A DNA stretch of 10,127 bases. Source: JAKVCB01 sp963578605 (GTDB lineage: Bacteria; Planctomycetota; Planctomycetia; Pirellulales; Lacipirellulaceae). Every line of letters begins with the position of its first letter. Within the stretch, counting starts at the first letter, position 1. The stretch is taken from the NCBI GenBank assembly GCA_963578605.1, contig CAUZEA010000157.1, positions 1 through 10,127 of the forward strand, given 5' to 3'. The position numbers and the translations under genes are program-made. Under the pieces are notes generated by a model. It saw nothing but the letters and a program-made list of their open reading frames with translations. It searched no databases and was not told where the DNA came from. Shown here piece by piece: positions 1 through 7,600 of the stretch.

Positions 1-99
1 GGGTTCTGTATCGGGTTCTGTATCGGGTTCTGTATCGGGTTCTGTATCGGGTTCTGTATCGGGTTCTGTATCGGGTTCTGTATCGGGTTCTGTATCGGG
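1..99 (-). repeat. Perfect 12-bp tandem repeat, 8 full copies, coding for (DTEP)n
   Basis: The plus-strand unit is gggttctgtatc. Eight identical copies fill 1-96, and the first three bases of a ninth lie at 97-99. Read on the minus strand in the frame of the TPR gene, each unit is gat-aca-gaa-ccc, Asp-Thr-Glu-Pro. The copies are identical even at third codon positions, which suggests recent expansion or homogenisation. Because 12 is a multiple of three, gain or loss of units keeps the frame. The array touches the window edge, so its real length is unknown. Confidence 0.97.
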
Positions 100-879
100 A
101 TTGCCATCATAGCGATCGTTTTCGTCGCCGTCTTCAATCTTTGAGAATCCCTTGATGATGTCACCGAGCAGAGCTTCATCGCTAGCGCCATCGTCAGTGA
201 CGCCGAACTCGTCGACCTCAAACGGGGGGGGTTGGCCGCCAGCACTGGGATTGATTTCGCCCAAATCGGGTAGTGATGGCGGCTCGGCTTTCGCCAACCA
301 ATCGATAGCTTTAAGCGTTCGGTTTTGTTCAAGGGCCTCGGCTCGTTTTTGGGCCAGCTCGGAAAAGCCACCCCCGACGGCGAGGTAGTATTGCCGGGCA
401 GCATCGATGTCGTTACGCATTTCGTAAATGCGGCCCAGACCAAAATTTGCCCGGTCCTTGACTACCGGATCATCGCTGGAATTGAGCAGGCTCTGATAGG
501 CGTTTTCGGCTTTTTGCAGGCTGTCGTCGGCTGCATTACGGAACTGAATGAAGAGTCGCGTTGCCCGAAAAAGTTGTCCATCGGCCCAGGTGATGTTCGC
601 CCAGTTTGCCATCGAAGCCCCGGTGTTTTCTTCAGCAGCCTGTTTGAGGGCATCAAGGTCGACTTGCGGTTGTTCGATTGCCAGGTTGTAGGCGTTCCAG
701 GCTTCGCTCTGTCGAGCGGCCCTGGACTTTTGCAAGTAGAAGAAAAGTGCGATCAGTCCCGCGGCCACAATTACGGCTACCAACAGTGTGGTTGAGTAAG
801 GTCGGACCCGTTGAATGAACTTGGTGAGATACCCGGCCAGGGCGTTGGTTTCCAGGTTGTGGCGACGTTCCGTTTTCAT
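1..879 (-). CDS. Membrane-anchored TPR protein with C-terminal DTEP repeats (3'-truncated by window edge)
   Basis: The reading frame is open from ATG at 879-877 to the left edge: 293 codons and no stop, so the C-terminus is missing. Residues 1-28 are charged and residues 29-49 form one hydrophobic helix (TLLVAVIVAAGLIALFFYL), followed by Gln-Lys-Ser-Arg. Residues about 60-200 are helical, with a TPR-like segment near 143-170 (FGLGRIYEMRNDIDAARQYY). Residues 205-261 are acidic and Pro-rich, and 262-293 are eight perfect Asp-Thr-Glu-Pro units. One N-terminal membrane helix followed by TPRs resembles YfgM/TPR_21 ancillary proteins of the Sec translocon and cell envelope; the N-terminal motif HNLETNALAGYL resembles what I recall from planctomycete TPR proteins. 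By that analogy the TPR part lies outside the inner membrane; a Sec role is only inference. No Shine-Dalgarno sequence precedes the ATG. The start was chosen because it opens directly into the conserved N-terminus. It diverges from the helicase gene. Confidence 0.85.
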   Translation of the reverse strand, partial: MKTERRHNLETNALAGYLTKFIQRVRPYSTTLLVAVIVAAGLIALFFYLQKSRAARQSEAWNAYNLAIEQPQVDLDALKQAAEENTGASMANWANITWADGQLFRATRLFIQFRNAADDSLQKAENAYQSLLNSSDDPVVKDRANFGLGRIYEMRNDIDAARQYYLAVGGGFSELAQKRAEALEQNRTLKAIDWLAKAEPPSLPDLGEINPSAGGQPPPFEVDEFGVTDDGASDEALLGDIIKGFSKIEDGDENDRYDGNPDTEPDTEPDTEPDTEPDTEPDTEPDTEPDTEP

Positions 880-1075
880 AGTGGATCGATCCAGTGCGAT
901 GACTGGCCATGGGATGCGACGTGATTCCGTACGAACGGCACTCGTCAGGGTATGTGCCCGCGCGGGTGGTGGCCTGAGCCACCCTCCACAAGTGTAGGCC
1001 TGTGCACCGTTTAACGTCAAGGGTGAGTTACTCCTGGTAGATTGGAACGGATCGTGGCAAAATGTCCCGCTTGCC
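880..1075. other. Divergent intergenic region between the TPR gene and the helicase gene
   Basis: This 196-bp gap must hold the promoters of two divergently transcribed genes. I see no convincing -35/-10 pair and no Shine-Dalgarno sequence before either ATG. It contains a 10-bp palindrome (cccgcgcggg, 957-966) directly next to a 6-bp-stem hairpin (968-983). These are the only structured elements noticed, and their role is unknown. Confidence 0.6.
957..984. promoter_or_regulatory. Palindrome plus adjacent hairpin in the divergent intergenic region
   Basis: The perfect palindrome cccgcgcggg (957-966) is followed by ggtggc/gccacc arms (968-973 and 978-983) around a ctga loop. The alternative pairing gggtgg/ccaccc (964-969 with 979-984) is mutually exclusive with this hairpin. 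It sits about 92 bp before the helicase start and 78 bp before the TPR gene start. It could be an operator or a leader structure, but in GC-rich DNA it could also be chance. Confidence 0.25.
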
Positions 1076-3130
1076 ATGTCCGACCTCAACCCTCCACAAG
1101 ATGATGCGGTTCACACGCTCAGCGGCCCGCTCCTGGTGCTTGCTGGGGCGGGTACTGGCAAGACCCGCGTGGTCACCTATCGCGTGGCAGAGTTGATTCG
1201 CACCGGGACGGCTCCCGAGCGAATTTTGGCCGTCACGTTCACCAAGAAGGCAGCGGCCGAAATGCGGGAACGTACGGCCAAACTCTTGTCCGGCGGCAGG
1301 AGGCGCCCCGCACCGGATAAGCATCCCGAAATCTCCACGTTCCACTCGCTTTGCATGCGCATTCTGCGCCGTCACATTAGCCGGTTGGGGTATCCCGATT
1401 CATTTACCATTTGTGACCGCGGCGAGCAGGAAAGTGTTGCCAGGGCGGCATTGCGCGCGTTGAAAACCCCAACCGACTCGCTCCAACCGAGAGACCTGAT
1501 CGCCATCATGGGCCGTTGGAAAATGAGGTCGATATGGCCCCAGCAAGCGATCGGTCTGGCCGAGACCGATCGCGAGCACGTGGCGGCTATTGCCTATCGG
1601 CGTTACCAGGACAGCTTGAAAGCCATTGGCTCGGTCGACTTCGATGACTTGTTGCTGTTGACCGAGGAAGCCTTCACGAGATGGCCGAGTGTCCGTCGTG
1701 AAGAGGCAGCCCGTTTCGACCATGTGTTGATCGACGAGTATCAGGATACCAACCAAAGCCAGTATCAGATTGTGCGTGGTTTGGCGATGGGGCATCGCAA
1801 CCTGTGTGTGGTTGGCGATGATGACCAATCGATCTATGCCTGGCGGGGAGCCGAAGTGACCCATATTTTGCGGTTTCAACACGACTGGCCCGATGCCAAG
1901 ATTGTTCGGCTCGTTGACAATTACCGTTCCACGGCGGCCATTTTGCACTTTGCCAACACGCTGATTGGGTTCAATCGGAAGCGGCATGAAAAACAACTCG
2001 TGGCAGTCCGCCCGGGTGGTGAGCGGCCACGGATCGTGCAATGCAACCATGAAACGGAAGAGGCCGAACAGGTCGTTGCTGATATCAAGGCCCGCTTGAG
2101 TGAGACTAAAACCGAGCCAGAGGATATCGCGATCCTGTTCCGAACAAATGAGCAGCCGCGGGCCTTTGAAGCGGAACTCAGGCAGGCCGACGTCCCGTAT
2201 GTCTTGGTTGGGGGAATGTCGTTTTTTGATCGCCGCGAGGTCCGCGACATTTTTGCCTATTTGCGCGTCATTCAGAACCCGCTTGACGAGCCTTCGCTAC
2301 GCCGCATTCTCAATCAGCCACCGCGGGGAATTAGTGATGCTGCGCGAAAAAAACTTGTCGATGGTGCCATCGCCGTGGCGAAACCGTTCTGGGATTTCCT
2401 GCCGGAAGCAGGTTCGGTGGATGGTGTCAGTACCAAGGCGGCTGAGGCGGTCACCAGGTTTTATCAAACCATTGTCGAGTTGCGCCGCCGCAGCAAAGAG
2501 TGCCCGGTCCACCTGTTCATCTCTGAGGTGATTGAGCGGATCGGATATCGCGACGAACTTGTGCGACAATATCCCAATCCCGAAGAACGGGATTCACGAC
2601 TGGCAGCGGTGGAAGAAATCGTCAACGCGGCGGCTAACTGGCAAGCAAACCACGGTGGGGCAGGGCAGCAGCCGCGGGCTCGAACATCAAAAGCACCCGC
2701 GGGAACTTCTCCCCTCGGTGCGTTCCTCGACGACATCATGCTTTCGCAACAGGAAGACAGCAATGACAAGGACGCCCAGCTTTCCCGCAATGCCGTGGCC
2801 TTGATGACGCTCCACAGCGCCAAGGGCCTGGAATTCCCGCAGGTTTATCTGGTTGGCATGGAGGAGGGAATCTTGCCGCACAAACGGGCCTTGGAAGACG
2901 ATGGCGAAGCGGTCGACGAGGAGCGGAGACTTTGTTACGTGGGCGTCACTCGAGCCCAGACACGGCTCACAATGACGCTGGCGCTGACGCGACGGAAATG
3001 GGGTAAGCCGCGCGAGTCGGTGCCGAGCCGGTTTCTCTTTGAAATGACCGGCCAGGCCGACAACCCGCGTTCACCTGGTCGCAAGACCACCTCCAAGTCG
3101 CGGCGGAGGCGTCAGTCGGCTGGCGGGTAA
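1076..3130 (+). CDS. pcrA: UvrD/PcrA-type superfamily 1 DNA helicase
   Basis: This 684-residue ATP-dependent 3'-5' helicase belongs to the family that unwinds DNA during excision repair and clears replication and recombination intermediates. All helicase motifs are present: Q-motif (LNPPQDDAV, Gln8), Walker A AGAGTGKT (23-30), motif Ia (AVTFTKKAAAEM, near 52-63), Walker B DEYQDT (220-225), motif III GDDDQSIYAWRG (247-258), motif IV DNYRST (281-286), motif V LHSAKGLEF (579-587) and motif VI YVGVTRAQ (from 621). The start at 1076 puts the Q-motif at residues 4-12, as is usual; no Shine-Dalgarno sequence is visible. After the conserved SRFLFEM segment only about 25 residues remain, a Lys/Arg/Ser-rich tail (RKTTSKSRRRRQSAGG). 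The Tudor-like C-terminal domain that PcrA and UvrD use to contact RNA polymerase therefore appears to be absent, and the protein is shorter than the typical 720-740 residues. It lies upstream of the SbcD/SbcC-like pair on the same strand. Rep is the main alternative name. Confidence 0.95.
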   Translation: MSDLNPPQDDAVHTLSGPLLVLAGAGTGKTRVVTYRVAELIRTGTAPERILAVTFTKKAAAEMRERTAKLLSGGRRRPAPDKHPEISTFHSLCMRILRRHISRLGYPDSFTICDRGEQESVARAALRALKTPTDSLQPRDLIAIMGRWKMRSIWPQQAIGLAETDREHVAAIAYRRYQDSLKAIGSVDFDDLLLLTEEAFTRWPSVRREEAARFDHVLIDEYQDTNQSQYQIVRGLAMGHRNLCVVGDDDQSIYAWRGAEVTHILRFQHDWPDAKIVRLVDNYRSTAAILHFANTLIGFNRKRHEKQLVAVRPGGERPRIVQCNHETEEAEQVVADIKARLSETKTEPEDIAILFRTNEQPRAFEAELRQADVPYVLVGGMSFFDRREVRDIFAYLRVIQNPLDEPSLRRILNQPPRGISDAARKKLVDGAIAVAKPFWDFLPEAGSVDGVSTKAAEAVTRFYQTIVELRRRSKECPVHLFISEVIERIGYRDELVRQYPNPEERDSRLAAVEEIVNAAANWQANHGGAGQQPRARTSKAPAGTSPLGAFLDDIMLSQQEDSNDKDAQLSRNAVALMTLHSAKGLEFPQVYLVGMEEGILPHKRALEDDGEAVDEERRLCYVGVTRAQTRLTMTLALTRRKWGKPRESVPSRFLFEMTGQADNPRSPGRKTTSKSRRRRQSAGG

Positions 3131-3282
3131 ACGGCTTCCCTGGCAAACAGCATCCGCTGGGTGGGTAATCGCTCTTCTCCACACCCCAAATTCGCGGCGA
3201 TTCTCTGCTAGCAACGACGGGATGCTGAAGTTGGTGGAATCGATGCTGCACGATAAACTGTCGGGTCCGTTCCCGTGTTTCT

Positions 3283-3322
3283 GTTCGGCCGCTTGTGCCA
3301 AACCCACCTGCGGGCGCCGAAC
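3283..3322 (+). promoter_or_regulatory. Inverted repeat in the leader of the phosphoesterase gene
   Basis: Seven-base arms gttcggc and gccgaac are separated by 26 nt and end 12 nt before the AAGGAGG at 3335. If transcribed it could fold into a leader stem near the ribosome binding site. The stem is short and there is no comparative support. Confidence 0.2.
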
Positions 3323-3334
3323 ATTGTCCCACGC

Positions 3335-3341
3335 AAGGAGG
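3335..3341 (+). promoter_or_regulatory. Strong ribosome binding site deciding the start at 3347
   Basis: AAGGAGG is a consensus Shine-Dalgarno sequence, 5 nt before ATG 3347. It favours this start over the in-frame ATG at 3275, which would add 24 residues (MFLFGRLC...) ahead of the canonical phosphoesterase N-terminus. It is the only consensus Shine-Dalgarno sequence before any of the five genes. Confidence 0.85.
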
Positions 3342-3346
3342 CGTTG

Positions 3347-4606
3347 ATGGCTCAGACTCCCCTACGTCTGGTGCATGCCAGCGATTTGCACCTGGAGCGA
3401 CCCCCGTTCGGCTTGAACAAAGTCCCTCCCGCACTACGGGATGTTTTTGTCGAAGCCCCTTACCAGGCGGCTGAGCAAGTTTTTGAAACGGCACTCTCGG
3501 AAGGAGCCGACGCGCTGATCCTGGCGGGCGATGTCGTTGACGTTGCCCGTGCCGGACCGCCGTCCATTGTATTTCTGATCGAGCAGTTTTCCCGCCTCGC
3601 CGACCGTGGTATTCCGGTCTTTTGGGCAGGCGGCTCGATCGATCCTCCCCATGGCTGGCCTCCGAGTGCCACGTTACCCGAAAACGTTCACCTGTTTCCG
3701 GTTGGCCACGTCGAAGACTTTGAACTGCGCCGCAAGGGTCGTGTTGTTGCGCGGGTACAGGGGACGAGTGCGGGGCAATCGCGTGTTGCCGAAGCGGCCC
3801 AATTCCACCGTGATCCAAAGGGATTATTCACCGTTGGGGTGGCCTATGGCACCGATGCTTTGCCAGGCCGCGAAGGGGATCGAGTCCACTACATGGCCCT
3901 TGGCGGCAGACACCAGCGGGGCACCGTCGACTGCGAGCCGGGAACTGCACACTACTCGGGAACGCCTCAGGGGCGGGGGCCCCGTGAGATCGGGCCCCAC
4001 GGTTGCACACTGGTTCAGATCGATGAAACCGGGCACACCAAAAATCAATTTATTGCCACCGACACGGTTCGTTGGATTGAAGAAACGGTGGAGATTACGG
4101 CTTCGACCCGCAGCGAAGAACTCGAAAAACGTCTGGAAGCGAGTCTTGAAAAGCTCCAGGCCAGGCATCGCGGGATCGAACTGTTGATTTGCTGGCGTGT
4201 TTTCGGGGTGGGTCCTCTGGTACACCGCTTACGAGCTGGTGGGTTAGCCGATGAAATCGTCGAACGCTTGCGACGCACCTATGGCGAGCGGTCCCCCGCT
4301 GCTTACACCGCAACGATCGAGAGCGATTCGCCGCTGAGTGTACCTGCCGAATGGTACGACGAACAAACGGTTATCGGCGATTTGTTGCGGGAATTTGACC
4401 AGTTTGAAAAGGACGAGTCTTTGTCTCTCGAACTGGCCCGCTTCCTGCCGGCAGGAATGGAAAACGATCCCCTGGCTGGAATTGCCAAAGTCAATTCGCG
4501 CGACATGCGGAATTGCCTCCTGCAGTCAGCCCTCAAACTCGGCGTCGACTTGATCGATATTCCGGTGGACGAAGCCCTCGACCAGCAGCAGGAAGAGGTT
4601 GCCTAG
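3347..4606 (+). CDS. SbcD/YhaO-like metallophosphoesterase (DNA repair exonuclease family) with altered active-site motifs
   Basis: The product is 419 residues. The N-terminus LRLVHASDLHLE carries motif I (Asp13, His15), and LILAGDVVDVA carries motif II (Asp62, Asp65), as in SbcD/Mre11/YhaO two-metal nucleases. The remaining motifs are degenerate. The expected GNHD is G96-S97-I98-D99 (AGGSIDPP), the motif IV His is Tyr167 (GVAYG), and the GHxH motif is G186-G187-R188-H189 (ALGGRH), with only the second His kept. The region HYSGTPQGRGPREIGPHGC (202-220) matches the end of the catalytic fold. Residues about 245-419 form a mixed helical capping or accessory region. SbcD-type enzymes cut DNA ends and hairpins together with an SbcC-type ATPase, and such an ATPase is encoded 77 bp downstream. 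The substitutions predict weak or absent Mn-dependent nuclease activity, or a different metal arrangement; this is inference. The start is fixed by the AAGGAGG at 3335. The family assignment is firm; activity is open. Confidence 0.88.
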   Translation: MAQTPLRLVHASDLHLERPPFGLNKVPPALRDVFVEAPYQAAEQVFETALSEGADALILAGDVVDVARAGPPSIVFLIEQFSRLADRGIPVFWAGGSIDPPHGWPPSATLPENVHLFPVGHVEDFELRRKGRVVARVQGTSAGQSRVAEAAQFHRDPKGLFTVGVAYGTDALPGREGDRVHYMALGGRHQRGTVDCEPGTAHYSGTPQGRGPREIGPHGCTLVQIDETGHTKNQFIATDTVRWIEETVEITASTRSEELEKRLEASLEKLQARHRGIELLICWRVFGVGPLVHRLRAGGLADEIVERLRRTYGERSPAAYTATIESDSPLSVPAEWYDEQTVIGDLLREFDQFEKDESLSLELARFLPAGMENDPLAGIAKVNSRDMRNCLLQSALKLGVDLIDIPVDEALDQQQEEVA

Positions 4607-4683
4607 CATCCCGGTTGGTCCCACTCTGCTGCCAACCTGTTGTCACAACAAACGCCCACCGCTTGCCAACCCTGGAAACGACC
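4607..4683 (+). other. Short spacer between the phosphoesterase and ATPase genes
   Basis: This 77-bp gap shows no terminator and no convincing promoter, which fits cotranscription of the two genes. A weak GGA at 4674-4676 lies 7 nt before ATG 4684. A longer open frame reaches back to an ATG at 4513 inside the upstream gene, but its extra 57 residues are Arg/Pro-rich and precede a canonical ATPase N-terminus. I reject that start. Confidence 0.6.
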
Positions 4684-7600
4684 ATGCGTATTACTGACCT
4701 TCATATTGATGGCTTTGGTGTCTGGCACGACCTGACACTTCGTAGATTATCGCCCGACATGACCGCCTTTTACGGCCCTAACGAAGCGGGTAAGACCACC
4801 CTCCTGCAGTTTTTGCGGTCCGTGTTGTATGGGATTTCGGCAGAGCGGCGCAAGCTGTACCTCCCGCCCCTGGCGGGCGGGCTTCCAGGCGGATGGCTCA
4901 AGGTGGACGGTGGGGCGGGTGAGGTCAAGATCCAGCGGATTGCTGACCGGGGGCCGAACGATGTAGGAAAGGTGACCATTTTTACCCCGGACGGTACCGA
5001 GCACGGCGATCGACAACTCCTCGAGGCGCTCGAGCACGTTGACGAGCTAACGTACAACAACGTCTTTGCAGTCGGGTTGCGCGAGATCCAAGAGTTAGGG
5101 ACCTTGAGCGGAACGGCTGCAGCGCAGTGGCTTTACCGGCTTGCGTCGGGCGTGGATCGCGTTTCCCTGTACGACGTAATTCATCTTTTGCGAGGGTCTT
5201 TGACGCGATTGCTTAACGTGCCGGATACGAAATCCACGGTTCGGGAATTGGTGGGGCGTCGCGAACTGTTGCAGGGGGAACTCCATGAATTGATCGAGAA
5301 AGGGCGGCGTTGGGCCCAGTCGGCGGTCAAGCTGCGCGAGTTGGCAGACGAGATTCAATCGCTGCAAGACGAATCGAAACACCTTGGCAAGCAGGGCCGC
5401 CAGCTGGAGACGGCTATCAACCTCAAGCCACTTTGGATTCAACGAGAGCAATTGGACGAACAGATTGCCTCGTACGATCATCTGGTACCACTTCCCGATT
5501 CCGCCATTGCCGAACTTAAAGAATTGAACGAGCGCATCGCCGGGCACCAACGAGAACGCGACGTTTGCAAGGCACAGCGGAAGCAACTCCGCGACGAGGT
5601 CGAATCGCTCAATATCAACCAAATGCTCGAGATGAACACTTCCCGACTCACGGGGCTCGAAGAGCAGCAAGAATGGATCGAGGGACTTGAGCGGCAAAGG
5701 GGAGAACTGGACGAAGAAATCGCCACACTGGATGACCGATACGAAGCTGAACACACCCGACTGGCAGATCGCTGGCTGGGGGACGGTGTTCACGCGGAGC
5801 CTGTCTCACCCGACTTGTTGGACCAACTACAGCCCCAGGCACGGGCGATCGAGTCGGCCGAAACACTTGTCGAGAGGGCTGAGGCCGAGTTGGCTACGCG
5901 GCATCATAGCGAACGCAACTGCGGTGACCAGTTGACAGCGACTGCAGCCAACAGCGACAAAAGGGGCTTGCCTGGCGATATCGAGGCGACCACCAACCTG
6001 GTGGCCACTTTGCGTAACCGGCTTGAGGTCGAGCAGCACGTTGGGCGGGCCCGGCGCGACCTGCGCGACCTGCGGCAAAAGAATTATGAGTTTGCCGAAA
6101 GCCAACTGTTGTCACTCGACTGGTTTTCATTTCTGTTGGTCGCCTTCGTCGTCAGTTGTGTCCTGGTTGGTTCGCGTTTGATTGGGTGGCTTCCGGCAGG
6201 CTCGATTCTGCATGCGTTGGCTGGCTGGGTCGGGCCGTTGGGAATTGTCGGTTGCATCGCCGCCGTTGTGGGAAAGTTCGTCCGTGAGTGGATAGCAGGG
6301 GATCGACTCGATGCCTGGGAACTGGAACGGGAGCACGCAGAAGACGGACTCAAGCAAGCCCAGGAAGAACAAAAAAAGCTGGCTGAGGAGACTCCGCTTG
6401 CTGATGGGTCCGCAGCACTGAAGCTGGAGCAGGCAGAACACCATTTGAGCGAACTCGAAAAGACCCTGCCCGTGGAAAATGAACGTCGTGTTGCCCAGCA
6501 AGAGATTGCCACGGCCAAGTCGCGGCTTGAGCAAGCCCGTAAAAAACATGAGGTTGCCCTGGGCAACTGGCAAAACAAAGTGCGGTCTCTGGGGCTGGCC
6601 GAGACGGTCAAACCGGTGGACATCGATGGGATTGCCCGCTTCTCACGGCAGTTGGAAAACCTTCAAGAGCGGAGAGCCGGTCGTCGTGAGGAGTGTGATC
6701 GCCGCCGTCGTGAGTTCGAGACCGTCGTCAAGCGGGTTCACAACCTGGCCATGGAGACGAACCTGGTCGAGGAAGAGATGTCGCCCCTGGAGCAACTGGC
6801 CCACATGCTGGAAGTCCATCGGCACCAACAAGTGCAGCTCAAGCACCGCGATGAATTGAAAACAAGAGCCAGGGAACTCAAAGCGGAGGAAGCACGGCAC
6901 GCCCGGGTGGTCGTGGGACTGACACGCCGTCGCGAGGCAATGTTCGAGCAGTGGAGTGTGGAGGATGAGCCGGCGTTGCGTCAATTGGCCGACGAACATG
7001 CGAAATGCGACAAGCTCCGCGAAAAACGCAAAGGTGTCTGTCGAGAAATCGTTGCTGCGATCGGGCGGCGGGGCTCGGAAAAAGACTTTGCCGCCTCCCT
7101 GGCCCCGGAAAAGATCGAGTCCTTGCAACAAGACTTCGAAACAATTACAGCCCGCGACGAGCAGATCGACGTCGAACTTAAAGGGCTCTTGGAACGGAGA
7201 GGTCAACTTGTAGAACAGCAACGTTACCGCGCCGAAGATCGCTCCCTCGCACATAAACAGCTGGAGATCGACGAAATAGATCAACAGATTTCCAGCGCCC
7301 GGAAAGCGTGGCGCCAGCGAGCGGTTGTTTACTGCATGCTGGAGAGGATTCGGGAAGAATATGAAAAGAACAGGCAACCCGAAACGCTATTGGAAGCCTC
7401 CGGTTACCTGCGAAAGCTTACCGCTGGGCGTTACACGCGTGTTTGGACTCCCCTGGCCATGGATGTCCTGTTTGTAGAAACCGCTGACCACGAGTCGCTA
7501 CCTGTCGAAGTGCTCAGTACCGGTACGCGCGAGCAATTGTTTGTAAGTCTGAGGATGGCCATGGTGGCAATGTACGGGCGGCGCGGTATTCAGCTACCCA

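Larger units (their letters stand above)
3131..3346 (+). other. Intergenic gap between the helicase gene and the phosphoesterase gene
   Basis: No gene is supportable in this 216-bp gap. It is long enough for a separate promoter, so the helicase may not be cotranscribed with the two downstream genes. An inverted repeat gttcggc/gccgaac (3283-3289 and 3316-3322, 26-nt loop) lies just before the ribosome binding site. No T-tract terminator was seen after the helicase stop. Confidence 0.5.

Noticed and set aside
325..795. Plus-strand open frame of 156 codons
   Set aside because: It is antisense to the well-supported TPR gene and has no recognisable motif or ribosome binding site.
653..991. Minus-strand open frame of 112 codons overlapping the TPR gene start
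   Set aside because: It is in a different frame from the TPR protein, which has a clean transmembrane helix and TPR sequence. This frame is Arg/Thr-rich and resembles no family.
3275..3346. Upstream start of the phosphoesterase gene at ATG 3275
   Set aside because: The extra 24 residues do not fit the family N-terminus, and a consensus AAGGAGG stands just before ATG 3347.
2967..3818. Minus-strand open frame of 283 codons across the helicase-phosphoesterase gap
   Set aside because: It overlaps two strongly supported genes on the other strand, and its composition (Arg, Pro, His and Ser-rich) is typical of an antisense frame in GC-rich DNA.
4513..4683. Upstream extension of the ATPase gene to ATG 4513
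   Set aside because: It would overlap the phosphoesterase gene by 94 bp and add 57 Arg/Pro-rich residues before the canonical MRITDLHIDGFG start.
5095..7377. Long minus-strand open frames (5095-5793, 6084-6623, 6643-7377) inside the ATPase gene
   Set aside because: They are antisense shadows of the Glu/Leu-rich coiled-coil sequence, which yields Phe/Leu/Ser/Arg-rich antisense frames.
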